Of a stretch of DNA of 64,000 bases, positions 52,732 to 62,104 are shown in pieces (the first letter of the stretch is position 1; every line of letters begins with the position of its first letter). The stretch comes from Acidimicrobiales bacterium (GTDB lineage Bacteria > Actinomycetota > Acidimicrobiia > Acidimicrobiales > MedAcidi-G1). The stretch covers positions 1-64,000 of the forward strand of contig JASMLT010000003.1 of assembly GCA_030748555.1 (NCBI GenBank), read 5' to 3'. The notes beneath the pieces were generated by a model. The model was not told the DNA's origin and did not search any database. It saw only the letters and a program-made list of their open reading frames with translations. Position numbers and translations under genes: made by a program.

Positions 52732-54332
52732 AACATTTGAAAAATCAAGTTATGTGGAATCGGCTTATATCAATAGTCGAAGAACAAGCTCTGGCTCTTG
52801 TTCGTACAGCCTTCAGTACAAGTGTTAGAGAGGCAGGAGACCTCTCAGCAGGCGTCTATGACACTAAAGGAAGAATGATTGCACAGGCGATAACTGGAAC
52901 TCCGGGACATGTAAACACCATGGCAGCAGCTGTAGTTAACTTCATAGAGGATATCGGACCTCACAGAATTTATGAAGGCGACGTTTACATAACCAATGAT
53001 CCATGGAAGGGCACCGGTCATTTACATGACTTCACAGTGGTTACTCCTGTGTTCAGAGATACAAATCTAATAGGATATTTCGGTTGCACAGCTCATGTGG
53101 TAGATGTCGGCGGCAGAGGTTTCGGACCCGATGCAACTGAGGTTTACGAAGAAGGGCTCTTCGTCCCTATTATGAAATTGCTGGAGCGCGGTGAATTAAA
53201 TGAAGATCTGATAAATATAGTCCGTCATAACGTTCGTGAGTCTTCACAAGTAATTGGTGACCTTCATTCTCTTTCAACATCTAATGAAACAGGTATTAGA
53301 CGTCTACACGGAATGCTTGACGAGTTTCATTTAGACAACTTAGAAGATTTAACTGAATTCATCTTCGAAAAGACACATGACGCCACAATGGAACGTCTTT
53401 CGAAGTTGAAGCCAGGTAAATACGAAAATGAAATGCAAGTTGATGGGTACAACGAGACAGTCACCTTAAAAGTGACCATCACAGTCGATAAGAAAGGCGC
53501 ACATGCTGACTTTGAAGGAAGTTCGCCCACCTGCGAACATGGGGTTAACGTACCGTTAGTTTACGCTCATGCTTACTATTCGTATGCCATGCTTGTAGCA
53601 CTAGCTCCTGAGATGCCGAGCAACTATGCGTCACTAGCAGCTTTCACTGTTAGTGCACCAGAACAATGCATACTAAACGCCAAACATCCTGACCCAGTTG
53701 CAGTCAGACATGTGACTGGGCATTTCGTAACTGACCTTTGCTTGGGAGCCATATCAGAAGCCCTCCCTCAGGTCATTCCAGCGGAAGGAGCCGGAGCTCT
53801 ATGGAACTTTCATGTCAGCGCTAGGTCTGCTGGCGCGAATCCAGACTTACCACCAAGGGAAATACTTATGTTCAATAGCGGTGGCACAGGAGCCAGACCA
53901 CATTTAGATGGGCTAAGCAGCACGGCTTTTCCGAGTGGTGTTAGAACAATGTCATCCGAAGCGACCGAACAAGTCGGACCAATAGTTATATGGCGAAAAG
54001 AGTTGCGGCCTAATTCAGGGGGGAACGGGCGTCATCGTGGTGGATTAGGTCAAATAATTGAGCTAGCCCCTGCTGAGGGTTACAAATTTTTCTTCAGTTG
54101 CATGTTTGATCGAGTCGAAAACCCTGCACGAGGGCGTGACGGAGGAGAAAGCGGATCCCCCGGAAAGGTGTATCTCGACGACGGAACACCCTTTGACGCA
54201 AAAGGGAAACAACCTGTTCCAGAAGGAAGGAGATTGATTTTGGAACTCCCAGGTGGAGGAGGTTTCGGTAATCCAGAAGAACGAAATCCGGATTCAATTG
54301 AAAATGATCTAGCACAGGGTTATGTTTCCTAA
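52728..54332 (+). CDS. Hydantoinase B/oxoprolinase family protein (HyuB-like)
   Basis: Subunit B of 534 residues. Typical stretches: VWNRLISIVEEQALALVRTAFSTSVREAGDLSAGVYD, TGTPGHVNTM, ITNDPWKGTGHLHDFTVVTPVF and HRGGLGQIIEL, ending in LPGGGGFGNPEER. ATGA overlap with HyuA indicates coupled synthesis. Together the subunits probably hydrolyse a cyclic amide or carboxylate ring; the exact substrate cannot be told from sequence. Confidence 0.92.
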   Translation: MKHLKNQVMWNRLISIVEEQALALVRTAFSTSVREAGDLSAGVYDTKGRMIAQAITGTPGHVNTMAAAVVNFIEDIGPHRIYEGDVYITNDPWKGTGHLHDFTVVTPVFRDTNLIGYFGCTAHVVDVGGRGFGPDATEVYEEGLFVPIMKLLERGELNEDLINIVRHNVRESSQVIGDLHSLSTSNETGIRRLHGMLDEFHLDNLEDLTEFIFEKTHDATMERLSKLKPGKYENEMQVDGYNETVTLKVTITVDKKGAHADFEGSSPTCEHGVNVPLVYAHAYYSYAMLVALAPEMPSNYASLAAFTVSAPEQCILNAKHPDPVAVRHVTGHFVTDLCLGAISEALPQVIPAEGAGALWNFHVSARSAGANPDLPPREILMFNSGGTGARPHLDGLSSTAFPSGVRTMSSEATEQVGPIVIWRKELRPNSGGNGRHRGGLGQIIELAPAEGYKFFFSCMFDRVENPARGRDGGESGSPGKVYLDDGTPFDAKGKQPVPEGRRLILELPGGGGFGNPEERNPDSIENDLAQGYVS

Positions 54333-54391
54333 AAAATGTCAGGCAATATTTAAAGGAAACTTAAATCGAGATTTATGACTGAAGGCGCCTC

Positions 54392-55579
54392 ATGAAACAT
54401 TGCGATACTTTAATCATCGGAGGTGCCGTCATGGGTAGTTCTACCGCCTATTGGTTGTCTGAAAATACCGACTACGACGGGAACATAGTAGTAATCGAAC
54501 CAGATCCAACATACGCACAATCTTCCACAGCACTTTCCGAGGCAAGCATCCGGCACCAATTTTCGCAACCTGTAAATATTAAGCTTTCAATGTTTGCTAC
54601 CGAATTTTTTTCAAATTTTCATAACCACGTTCAAGTAAATGGAGAGGCACCCGAACTTCCTTTTCATGAAACTGGTTATCTGTTCCTAGCCACTGAAGAT
54701 GGAATGGATAATTTGATAGACAACCATGAGATCCAAAAGGAATGCGGAGCAGAAGTCGCGTTGCTTTCACCAAGTGAAATTAAGAAAAGATTCCCTTACA
54801 TGGAGACCGGTGACCTTGAGGGCGGAAGTTTAGGAATTAGACACGAAGGAACGCTAGATGCGTTTTCATTAATGCAAGGTTTCAAGCTACGAGCCAGACA
54901 TAACGGAGTTGAATATTTTAATAGTCGTGTTGCATCAATCAATATTGACAAAAGCAAGGGTCTTGTAAAGGAAGTGGAATTAGATTCAGGTGAAGTTCTT
55001 TCATGCTCGCGTGTAGTGAATTGCGCTGGTCCCCGTGCAAAGTGGATAGCAGAAATGGTGGGTCTGGAACTTCCAGTCGAACCAAGAATAAGAGCGGCTT
55101 TTGTTTTCGACTGCCGTGAGATCCTAGAAGGGCAGACTCTTCCACTAACGATCGACCCTTCAGGAGTTCACGTCAGAACTGACCCTCCCCATTTTATTGC
55201 AGGTGCACCCCCTGTAAATGATTTAGAGGTAGACCCTGATGATTTCAAAGTAAGAGGGGAAGAATGGGAGGAAAATATCTGGCCAGTGCTTGCCCACCGT
55301 GTTCCAGCTTTTGAAAAAGTTAAAGTAATAAGTTCATGGGCTGGTCACTATGCTTACAATACTTTGGATCAAAATGCGATAATCGGTGCTTGTGAAACGC
55401 TTCCAAATTTCTTTTTTTGCAATGGTTTTAGTGGACACGGATTTCAACAAAGCCCTGGTGTAGGAAGAGGGTTGAGTGAATTGATAATTTACGGTGAATA
55501 CCGATCTCTTAACTTAACTGAGCTTAATTACGGTCGAGTTCTAAGAAACGAGCCTTTTTTGGAAAAAGCTGTTATCTAG
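54392..55579 (+). CDS. FAD-dependent amino-acid/amine oxidoreductase (DAO family)
   Basis: Flavoprotein of 395 residues. The dinucleotide motif is TLIIGGAVMGSSTAYWLSEN with GxGxxG variant GGAVMG, then IVVIEPDPTYAQSSTALSEASIRHQFS; C-terminal SGHGFQQSPGVGRGLSELI is typical of DAO/sarcosine-oxidase-like enzymes. It may oxidise an N-methylated or alpha-amino acid released by the HyuAB step. Its last four bases overlap the end of livF on the opposite strand. Confidence 0.87.
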   Translation: MKHCDTLIIGGAVMGSSTAYWLSENTDYDGNIVVIEPDPTYAQSSTALSEASIRHQFSQPVNIKLSMFATEFFSNFHNHVQVNGEAPELPFHETGYLFLATEDGMDNLIDNHEIQKECGAEVALLSPSEIKKRFPYMETGDLEGGSLGIRHEGTLDAFSLMQGFKLRARHNGVEYFNSRVASINIDKSKGLVKEVELDSGEVLSCSRVVNCAGPRAKWIAEMVGLELPVEPRIRAAFVFDCREILEGQTLPLTIDPSGVHVRTDPPHFIAGAPPVNDLEVDPDDFKVRGEEWEENIWPVLAHRVPAFEKVKVISSWAGHYAYNTLDQNAIIGACETLPNFFFCNGFSGHGFQQSPGVGRGLSELIIYGEYRSLNLTELNYGRVLRNEPFLEKAVI

Positions 55580-56298
55580 CTCTCTCCAAGGTAAGAAGAA
55601 CGCAGTTCCGGATTAGCTAGCAAAGCTTCAGCAGTGTCATCGAGCACGACTCTGCCTGTCTGTAAAACCCAACCTCTATCAGCAATAGAGAGAGCCATGT
55701 TTGCATTTTGTTCCACCATGAAAATAGCCATTCCCTCTTCATGGATTTGCTGAATAAGTTCGAAATTCTGTTGCACAAGCGCAGGAGCTAGTCCCATTGA
55801 TGGCTCATCCATAAGAAGAACTCTTGGACGCGACATTAATGCACGTCCAATTGCCACCATCTGTTGTTCACCTCCTGAAAGAGTTCCTGCCTTTTGAGAA
55901 AGTCTTTCTTTGACACGAGGGAAAAGTTCATAAATATTTTCAAGATCCTCATCGATTCCTTCTCTGTCATCTCGTAAATAGGCACCAAGTTCAAGATTCT
56001 CTTTAACTGTCAAACGTTTGAAGAGTCGACGATTTTCAGGAACCATCGTCACACCATTAATTACTCTGTAGCTCGTTGGTTTGTCATTAACCACTTCACC
56101 GTCAAGAAGAACTTCACCAGAGGTAGGGGTAACCATACCCAACAAGGTTTTTAGAGTCGTTGATTTTCCACTTGCATTGCCACCTAATAAGCAAACCATC
56201 TCACCTGGATATATAGCCAGATCAACGTCTTTAAGTATATGAACGGCCCCATAATGGGTGTTAACCGAACGAAATTCCAGCAAAGCGGTTTCTGTCAT
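55576..56298 (-). CDS. livF: Branched-chain amino-acid ABC transporter ATP-binding protein LivF
   Basis: ATPase of 240 residues. Walker A LGGNASGKSTTLKTLLGM, signature LSGGEQQMVAIGRALMSRPRVLLMDEPSMGLAP, and LivF-specific IFMVEQNANMALSIADRGWVLQTGRV. It overlaps livG by four bases. With LivG, LivM and LivH it makes an uptake system of the HAAT family for branched-chain amino acids, amides or urea; no binding protein is encoded beside it. Confidence 0.92.
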   Translation of the reverse strand: MTETALLEFRSVNTHYGAVHILKDVDLAIYPGEMVCLLGGNASGKSTTLKTLLGMVTPTSGEVLLDGEVVNDKPTSYRVINGVTMVPENRRLFKRLTVKENLELGAYLRDDREGIDEDLENIYELFPRVKERLSQKAGTLSGGEQQMVAIGRALMSRPRVLLMDEPSMGLAPALVQQNFELIQQIHEEGMAIFMVEQNANMALSIADRGWVLQTGRVVLDDTAEALLANPELRSSYLGES

Positions 56299-57080
56299 GA
56301 TTTAGCCTCTACTGGCCTACCCAAATACGCTTCAATAACATCAGGATTGGTTGAAACCTCGTCGTACGCTCCCTGAGCGATGGGTACACCATGGTCTAGA
56401 ACCACCACGCGATCAGAAACATCTCGAACTACTTTCATGTCATGCTCGATGACTACAATTGTGAATCCCCATTCATCGCGCAGTCTGCTGATTAGTCCCG
56501 TTAACTCTGCAGTTTCGATCGGATTCATACCTGCAACTGGCTCATCTAATAGCAATAAACGTGGCTGAGTCGCCATCGCGCGTGCAATTTCAAGCCTGCG
56601 TCGATTTGCATATGACAATGCAAAAGCTGGCTGATCTAAACGGTATCCAATAAGGCGAGTTCCGAAAAAGCTCAAAATTTCTTCAGAACGTTCTCGTATT
56701 TCTCTCTCTTCTTGTTTGAATGCCTTTGTTTGAAATAAAGCTCCAACTACCAGTTGCGACGTTCGACAGTGTTGTGAAACCATCACATTCTCTAGAACAG
56801 TCATATTCGGAAATAGTCTCACATTCTGGAATGTTCGTGCGATTCCCATCTCTGTTATTTGATTTGGATCAAGACCCAGAACTGACTCACCGTTAAAGAT
56901 GATTTCTCCACTAGTCGGAGGAATCATTCCTGAAATTGTGTTAAAAAATGTTGTTTTTCCAGCACCATTCGGTCCGATAACACTAACAATTTCTCCTTCT
57001 TCGATTGAAAAATCGAGACTTGAAAGCGCATCTAGTCCCCCGAAAGTGACCTGAAGGTTATGAATTTCCAACAGACTCAT
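56295..57080 (-). CDS. livG: Branched-chain amino-acid ABC transporter ATP-binding protein LivG
   Basis: ATPase of 261 residues. Walker A IGPNGAGKTTFFNTISGM, then GIARTFQNVRLFPNMTVLENV, signature LSYANRRRLEIARAMATQPRLLLLDEPVAGMNP, and VVIEHDMKVVRDVSDRVVVLDHG. Note the ABC signature is SYANRRRLE, the LivG variant of LSGGQ. Four-base overlaps on both sides bind the livHMGF operon. Confidence 0.93.
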   Translation of the reverse strand: MSLLEIHNLQVTFGGLDALSSLDFSIEEGEIVSVIGPNGAGKTTFFNTISGMIPPTSGEIIFNGESVLGLDPNQITEMGIARTFQNVRLFPNMTVLENVMVSQHCRTSQLVVGALFQTKAFKQEEREIRERSEEILSFFGTRLIGYRLDQPAFALSYANRRRLEIARAMATQPRLLLLDEPVAGMNPIETAELTGLISRLRDEWGFTIVVIEHDMKVVRDVSDRVVVLDHGVPIAQGAYDEVSTNPDVIEAYLGRPVEAKS

Positions 57081-58867
57081 AGTTGCTCTCCAACTTCTTC
57101 TCGTTCCTCATTCTCATCGTCACCCAACCATGCATCTTGAAGATATTCTTCTTGATGCAATTCCCTAGTTCGACGTGCAGTGGGCACAAGACCCTCAGGA
57201 CGTTTAAGCATCATGAAAACGAGCAAGGCTCCATAAATCAACAGTTTGAAGTTCTGAAACTCTTGAAGAAGTCCTGGTTGTCGCGGCCCACCAAGGATTC
57301 CTATCAGCACCAACGAACCGACCATTACTCCGGTAATGCTGCCCATGCCTCCCACTATCACAACTACGAGAATTATGATTGACACGAGAATCTCAAAACT
57401 CTTTGGGAAAACAGATCCGACTTTGGCCGCCAAAACAGCCCCGCTAAATGAAGCCAAGACAGCTCCGACCACAAAAGCCATCAATTTGGAATTAACTGTA
57501 TTTATTCCCATTACTTCAGCGACGCTCTCATCTTCTCTTATCGCCATCCATGCTCGACCTAAACGGGAACCTTGAAGTCTCCATGAGACGTATATAGCAA
57601 GAACACAAAAAGCAAGAACCATGTAGAAAACCGATCTGGGATCCGCGCCTCTGACTTCCCAAGGACCTAGATCTATTGCAGGGATGTTGGTGATGCCTTG
57701 TGAGCCTCCTAAATAAGGCTTCAGCCAGTCAGATAAGAAAAGAAGTCTTATGATTTCACCGAATCCTAAAGTAACGATTGCTAAATAGTCTCCTCTCATT
57801 CGAATAACGGGGGCACCTATTAGAAGACCTGCCAAAGTCGCCATTACCACAACAACCAACAGTGAAATACCAAAATGAGTTTCAGGAGAGAACCACGGTG
57901 AATTAGGAGAGGTGAAAACTGCGGTTGTGTACCCTCCCACGGCAAAGAAAGCCACGTATCCTAGGTCCAAGAGACCTGCAAGACCGACTACGATATTCAG
58001 ACCTAAGGCCAGTAATAAGAAAAGTCCAACGTTCGCTAAAAGCTCGTTAATGATCCCGCCTAAGAACCAAGGAAGCACAATAACTAAAACTGCAATAATA
58101 GAAAATAGAACCACAGAGTTCCGTCTTTGATTCTCTGGCGTAGCGTCTGAGCGGTAACGATCTACTGTCTTTTTAAATTTGCCCCGAGTGATCAATGGCA
58201 GCAATGCCAGCACTACAGCAAGGACAATCATTGAAGTGACTGTCATGCCGCCCTTTTTGGCATAGATCATGTCGCTCAACCACTCCAGTCGGAAGCCTTC
58301 TGAAAGATCATCTATGACATCCTCTAAAACAGCAAAGGAAAAAAGACCAAATGTCGCATAAGCAACCATTTTTCGGATTTGGCTTGACATCTGGTGTAAA
58401 GAAGCTCCGACAGTGCCGAGCCCTACGCCTACTGCAATCCAAACCAAACTCCCGAATCCAATACTGTTTTCGAAAGTAAGCAATCTGAATAGTTTTGGAT
58501 TCCAGTTGATCAAAGGATCTCTCATGTCAAGATTATCGATACCCAACATGAGCAATACGAGACCTAAACTTCCAAATAGTCCAGTTAACGCTCCTGATAG
58601 TAAATCTGCTGCGCCGGGTTTAGGGTTTTCTACACCTTCCAACTCGACCATTTTTGAAACTATGTAACCGAACACCAAAGGAATCCAGAGTATAAAAAGG
58701 TATCCAAGGCTAAGAGTTGACTCAATCAGTATTCGTCTGTTCAATTCTGATGGAAGACCGACTAAACAAATAAAAACCTGAGACAACGCGCATATGCTCC
58801 CCCAAAATGAAATGCGTTTCCAATTCTGTTCAAACAGTTTCTTAGAGGCCGAAGTATCAGTCATCAT
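57077..58867 (-). CDS. livM: Branched-chain amino-acid ABC transporter permease LivM, N-terminally extended
   Basis: Permease of 596 residues. The C-terminal ~320 residues are LivM: NIVVGLAGLLDLGYVAFFAVGGYTTAVF, MRGDYLAIVTLGFGEIIRLLFL, GRAWMAIREDESVAEVMGIN and VVVIVGGMGSITGVMVG. The first ~250 residues add several hydrophobic segments and charged loops not in the ~300-420-residue standard proteins. It overlaps both neighbours by four bases. The extension's role is unknown. Confidence 0.88.
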   Translation of the reverse strand: MMTDTSASKKLFEQNWKRISFWGSICALSQVFICLVGLPSELNRRILIESTLSLGYLFILWIPLVFGYIVSKMVELEGVENPKPGAADLLSGALTGLFGSLGLVLLMLGIDNLDMRDPLINWNPKLFRLLTFENSIGFGSLVWIAVGVGLGTVGASLHQMSSQIRKMVAYATFGLFSFAVLEDVIDDLSEGFRLEWLSDMIYAKKGGMTVTSMIVLAVVLALLPLITRGKFKKTVDRYRSDATPENQRRNSVVLFSIIAVLVIVLPWFLGGIINELLANVGLFLLLALGLNIVVGLAGLLDLGYVAFFAVGGYTTAVFTSPNSPWFSPETHFGISLLVVVVMATLAGLLIGAPVIRMRGDYLAIVTLGFGEIIRLLFLSDWLKPYLGGSQGITNIPAIDLGPWEVRGADPRSVFYMVLAFCVLAIYVSWRLQGSRLGRAWMAIREDESVAEVMGINTVNSKLMAFVVGAVLASFSGAVLAAKVGSVFPKSFEILVSIIILVVVIVGGMGSITGVMVGSLVLIGILGGPRQPGLLQEFQNFKLLIYGALLVFMMLKRPEGLVPTARRTRELHQEEYLQDAWLGDDENEEREEVGEQL

Positions 58868-59991
58868 GCACGATCCTCTTGTGAAAGTCTCTCTCCAAAT
58901 AGCCCTGAAGGTTTAAACAGTAAGACAAGCACGAGAACGGTAAAGGCTACAGCGTCCTTTAATTGGCTTACGCCTGGAACCCCAAGTGGTTCCAATATGA
59001 CCATAGGGGCTATAGATTCTGCTGATCCTAAAAAAACGCCGCCAGCCATCGCTCCACCCATGTTTCCAATGCCTCCAACCACAGCAGCGGTAAATGCTTT
59101 AATTCCCGGCAAGAAACCTGTCATATGAGTGACGCTTCTAAATAGTAGACCCCAAAGGATTCCACCAACTCCAGCCATTGCCCCACCAACGCCGAACGTA
59201 ATTACAATTGTTCGATTCACATTTATCCCCATGAGTGAGGCAATCTCTTTATCCTCGGCAACTGCTCTCATTGCTCTGCCTGTTTGAGTTCTTTCAACCA
59301 GATACCAAAGACCTGCCATTGAAAGTCCCGCTACAACCATTACAAGAATCTTTGTTCCAGCTATCTCAACAGTAAAAATCGACCTTTGCTTCGATAGCCA
59401 TTCAGGAAGACGGGGGTACCCCTTACTCGCAGGCCCAAACAATCCCAATACAGCGTTTTGGATAAAAAAGGAAACACCTATCGAAGTGATTAAAGGAATC
59501 AACCGCGGCGAACTACGCAACGGTCTATAAGCGATTCTTTCAGTAATTATAGCTGTCACAGTAGAGGTGGTAATCGCTACAAAAATGATCAAGAAGAGTG
59601 ACAAAATAAAATTACTTTCCCACAGACCAGCATCGTTTAATTTCTCGGATGTAATCCAACCTGACATAGTTCCCACCATGAAAACTTCCCCATGGGCGAA
59701 ATTTATGAAACCTAAGACTCCGTAAACCATTGAATAACCCAAGGCAATTAGCCCATACATCGCTCCTTGTGACAAACCTGAAACCACCAGGCCTTTAAAT
59801 TGATCACCTGTTAGGCCACGCGCATCAGGATTCCTCCATTCTGCAAATGGGTTATTCGGCCATATTTGCTGTGAAATGAACGCGACAACCCCTAGAACTA
59901 TCAACGTCGCCATAAGAACGCGAATAAAGGTCAAAAACCTGTCTACGCCCGATACGCGTGATTTAAATCTTTTTTTCACTATCTCTGACAT
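58864..59991 (-). CDS. livH: Branched-chain amino-acid ABC transporter permease LivH
   Basis: Permease of 375 residues. GLSQGAMYGLIALGYSMVYGVLGFINFAHGEVFMVG is the LivH hallmark, with GRAMRAVAEDKEIASLMGINVNRTIVITFGVGGAMAGVGGILWG and GGIGNMGGAMAGGVFLGSAE. An N-terminal ~65 residues contain one extra hydrophobic segment. First gene of livHMGF; 22 bases separate it from the upstream ProW-like gene, so all six transporter genes may be one transcript. Confidence 0.91.
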   Translation of the reverse strand: MSEIVKKRFKSRVSGVDRFLTFIRVLMATLIVLGVVAFISQQIWPNNPFAEWRNPDARGLTGDQFKGLVVSGLSQGAMYGLIALGYSMVYGVLGFINFAHGEVFMVGTMSGWITSEKLNDAGLWESNFILSLFLIIFVAITTSTVTAIITERIAYRPLRSSPRLIPLITSIGVSFFIQNAVLGLFGPASKGYPRLPEWLSKQRSIFTVEIAGTKILVMVVAGLSMAGLWYLVERTQTGRAMRAVAEDKEIASLMGINVNRTIVITFGVGGAMAGVGGILWGLLFRSVTHMTGFLPGIKAFTAAVVGGIGNMGGAMAGGVFLGSAESIAPMVILEPLGVPGVSQLKDAVAFTVLVLVLLFKPSGLFGERLSQEDRA

Positions 59992-60013
59992 TCTTGCCTC
60001 TTAAAGATTCAGA

Positions 60014-62104
60014 TTAAACATTCTGCCCGATGTTTGGGTTTTCGTATACTTTTTCCCTATTAAATTCATTCAAAATTGAACGTGATGATAATGCTAAAGA
60101 GGCTCCACCCAGAGCAGTCAAGAAAGCTCCTGCTCCTGTGACTATTTGCAGATCTGAAACTCTGGCCAAACTTATGATCCAACCAAGTCCAATTATTGAT
60201 ATGCCTGCCCCTATGCCTGCAGTGATGACGCTCCAGCGCCATCGCATATGCTCGTTGAAACCAAAAAATCCGACCGCCGGCAATAAAGTCAGAAGACCAA
60301 TTATCACAAGTGGTATAGCCAAATAAGAAAGTCCCCCACCATTTGGAGTTATACCATCATTGATAGTCTCCACGGTCATGCGGTACTTGTTTATTAAGGA
60401 ACTGATCTTTGAATTGTTTATCGCAACTAACGCTGGTGATAATTCAACCTCTTCACGGAGAACATTAATTTCCGCTTGAGCCTCTGGTGGCAAATCCGTA
60501 GCTCCCCGTTCATCAAAGGTCCATCCAGAAATCGAGCCTATTAATACTAGAAGAAGAGCTGTTATACCCGCTAATACTCGACCCCATCCAATAGAAATTG
60601 TTAACGGCCTGTGTGGCGACAGTGGAGCTGTCTGCAGAGCGAAAAGGGAACCTAAAATACCTATGGCTCCTCCAGCTACTGACACATAGAGTCCTATCCC
60701 ATGAGAGTAACTGACTGTTTCTTGTGCCGTATTTGCCATTAAGTACGTTAGAGAAGAAATCAAAATCACGAAAGATGCTATTACTGCACCGTGAGCGCCC
60801 ATCCATTTAGATATTGAGCCTGGGTTTCTAATGGTTGTGATTGAAGCAGCAATTATTAAACACGCTGCACCGAAAACGAAAAATCCGAACCAGTTTCCTC
60901 CTGAAGCAGCAAACCCGTTAAATGATTGACCTGTAAGGTCAAGGTCGGCTGCACGAGCATGGCCAGCTATTAAACCTGCGTCACTACCCCAGGTCAAAAA
61001 TAATGAAACTAAGGCAACAACCCCGCCGACACCAGCGACAAGTAAACCTGTACGTTCATTTGGTGTTGCAGGAGCATTCCATTCAACTTCTGTTGTTTCT
61101 TTATCTTTACCCAGTTCGGCTAATTCGCTCAGTATCTCTTCATCTGTACTTCTACGGGCTCTTACGGCACCTGTAATACGCTCAAAGAGTCTGCGATTGT
61201 CACCCTCAGGTTGTGAGAGTCGATCAAGTACAACTGAAACTAGAAATAGAGCAAAACCTGCGGAAAAACCTAAGCCAACATCAAGGTTCTGAACCGCTCT
61301 GAACACCTGAAGCCCCAGTCCTGACGCACCCATAATTGCTGCGATACCAACCATTGCTATTGACAACATTAAGCATTGATTCAATCCTGTCATTATCGCT
61401 GGCCTCGCTAAAGGAAGTTGAACATCAACCAAAACTCTTGTCTCAGGGGCTCCGTATGCGCGACTTGCCTCAACGACATCTTCAGGCACTTGTCTGATAC
61501 CAAGATTAGTCAAACGGACTAATGGAGGCAGAGCATAAATCATTGTCACCATAGTCGCGGGTACAACACCGATACTGAAGAAAAACACAAAAGGAACCAT
61601 GTAGGTAAATGAGTGAATAACTTGCATAGCATCCATCACCGGTCTCACGACGTTCCACACGCCGTCTTGTCGTGCACAGAGCACACCTAATGGAATTCCA
61701 ATGAGGGCGCAAAGAGCGACGGAAACGATAACCATTCCGACAGTTCTCATAGTGTCTAACCAGTACGCCTGGCCGAGTAATCCACACAGTGCGAGTGCAA
61801 AACCTGATTGGATTCCAATTCTAGGGGTACGGAAAAGAGCCCCGAAAACAATCGTGAAAAGCACAACCCAGAACCAAGAAACTGTGAGGAGAAAGGAATT
61901 AACGAAATTATCAAGCAAAAAATCAAAAGGCCATTTAATCGTGTCCAGGACCCATCCTGCGTTCAAATCCATCCAGTCGACCATCTGATCAAACCAATAG
62001 CCGAAAGGAATTCTCCACTCATCCAGAATCGCAGTGTCAAAAATGCTTACTGATTCTTCAGTACCTGCTTTCTCGAAACGTATTTGTCCGAAAATATGCA
62101 TCAT
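60014..62104 (-). CDS. Glycine betaine/proline-type ABC permease (ProW-like) with a large C-terminal membrane extension
   Basis: Residues ~45-310 are a ProW/OpuAB permease: TVGMVIVSVALCALIGIPLGVLCAR, MDAMQVIHSFTYMVPFVFFFSIGVVPATMVTMIYALPPLVRLTNLGIRQVPEDVVEASRAYGA (EAA loop) and AIMGASGLGLQVF. The remaining ~380 residues hold about eight further hydrophobic segments separated by acidic and Ala-rich loops that I cannot assign. Normal ProW is about 280-350 residues; this is 696. The gene overlaps proV by four bases, so the pair forms a transporter; no ProX is adjacent. Confidence 0.85.
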   Translation of the reverse strand: MMHIFGQIRFEKAGTEESVSIFDTAILDEWRIPFGYWFDQMVDWMDLNAGWVLDTIKWPFDFLLDNFVNSFLLTVSWFWVVLFTIVFGALFRTPRIGIQSGFALALCGLLGQAYWLDTMRTVGMVIVSVALCALIGIPLGVLCARQDGVWNVVRPVMDAMQVIHSFTYMVPFVFFFSIGVVPATMVTMIYALPPLVRLTNLGIRQVPEDVVEASRAYGAPETRVLVDVQLPLARPAIMTGLNQCLMLSIAMVGIAAIMGASGLGLQVFRAVQNLDVGLGFSAGFALFLVSVVLDRLSQPEGDNRRLFERITGAVRARRSTDEEILSELAELGKDKETTEVEWNAPATPNERTGLLVAGVGGVVALVSLFLTWGSDAGLIAGHARAADLDLTGQSFNGFAASGGNWFGFFVFGAACLIIAASITTIRNPGSISKWMGAHGAVIASFVILISSLTYLMANTAQETVSYSHGIGLYVSVAGGAIGILGSLFALQTAPLSPHRPLTISIGWGRVLAGITALLLVLIGSISGWTFDERGATDLPPEAQAEINVLREEVELSPALVAINNSKISSLINKYRMTVETINDGITPNGGGLSYLAIPLVIIGLLTLLPAVGFFGFNEHMRWRWSVITAGIGAGISIIGLGWIISLARVSDLQIVTGAGAFLTALGGASLALSSRSILNEFNREKVYENPNIGQNV

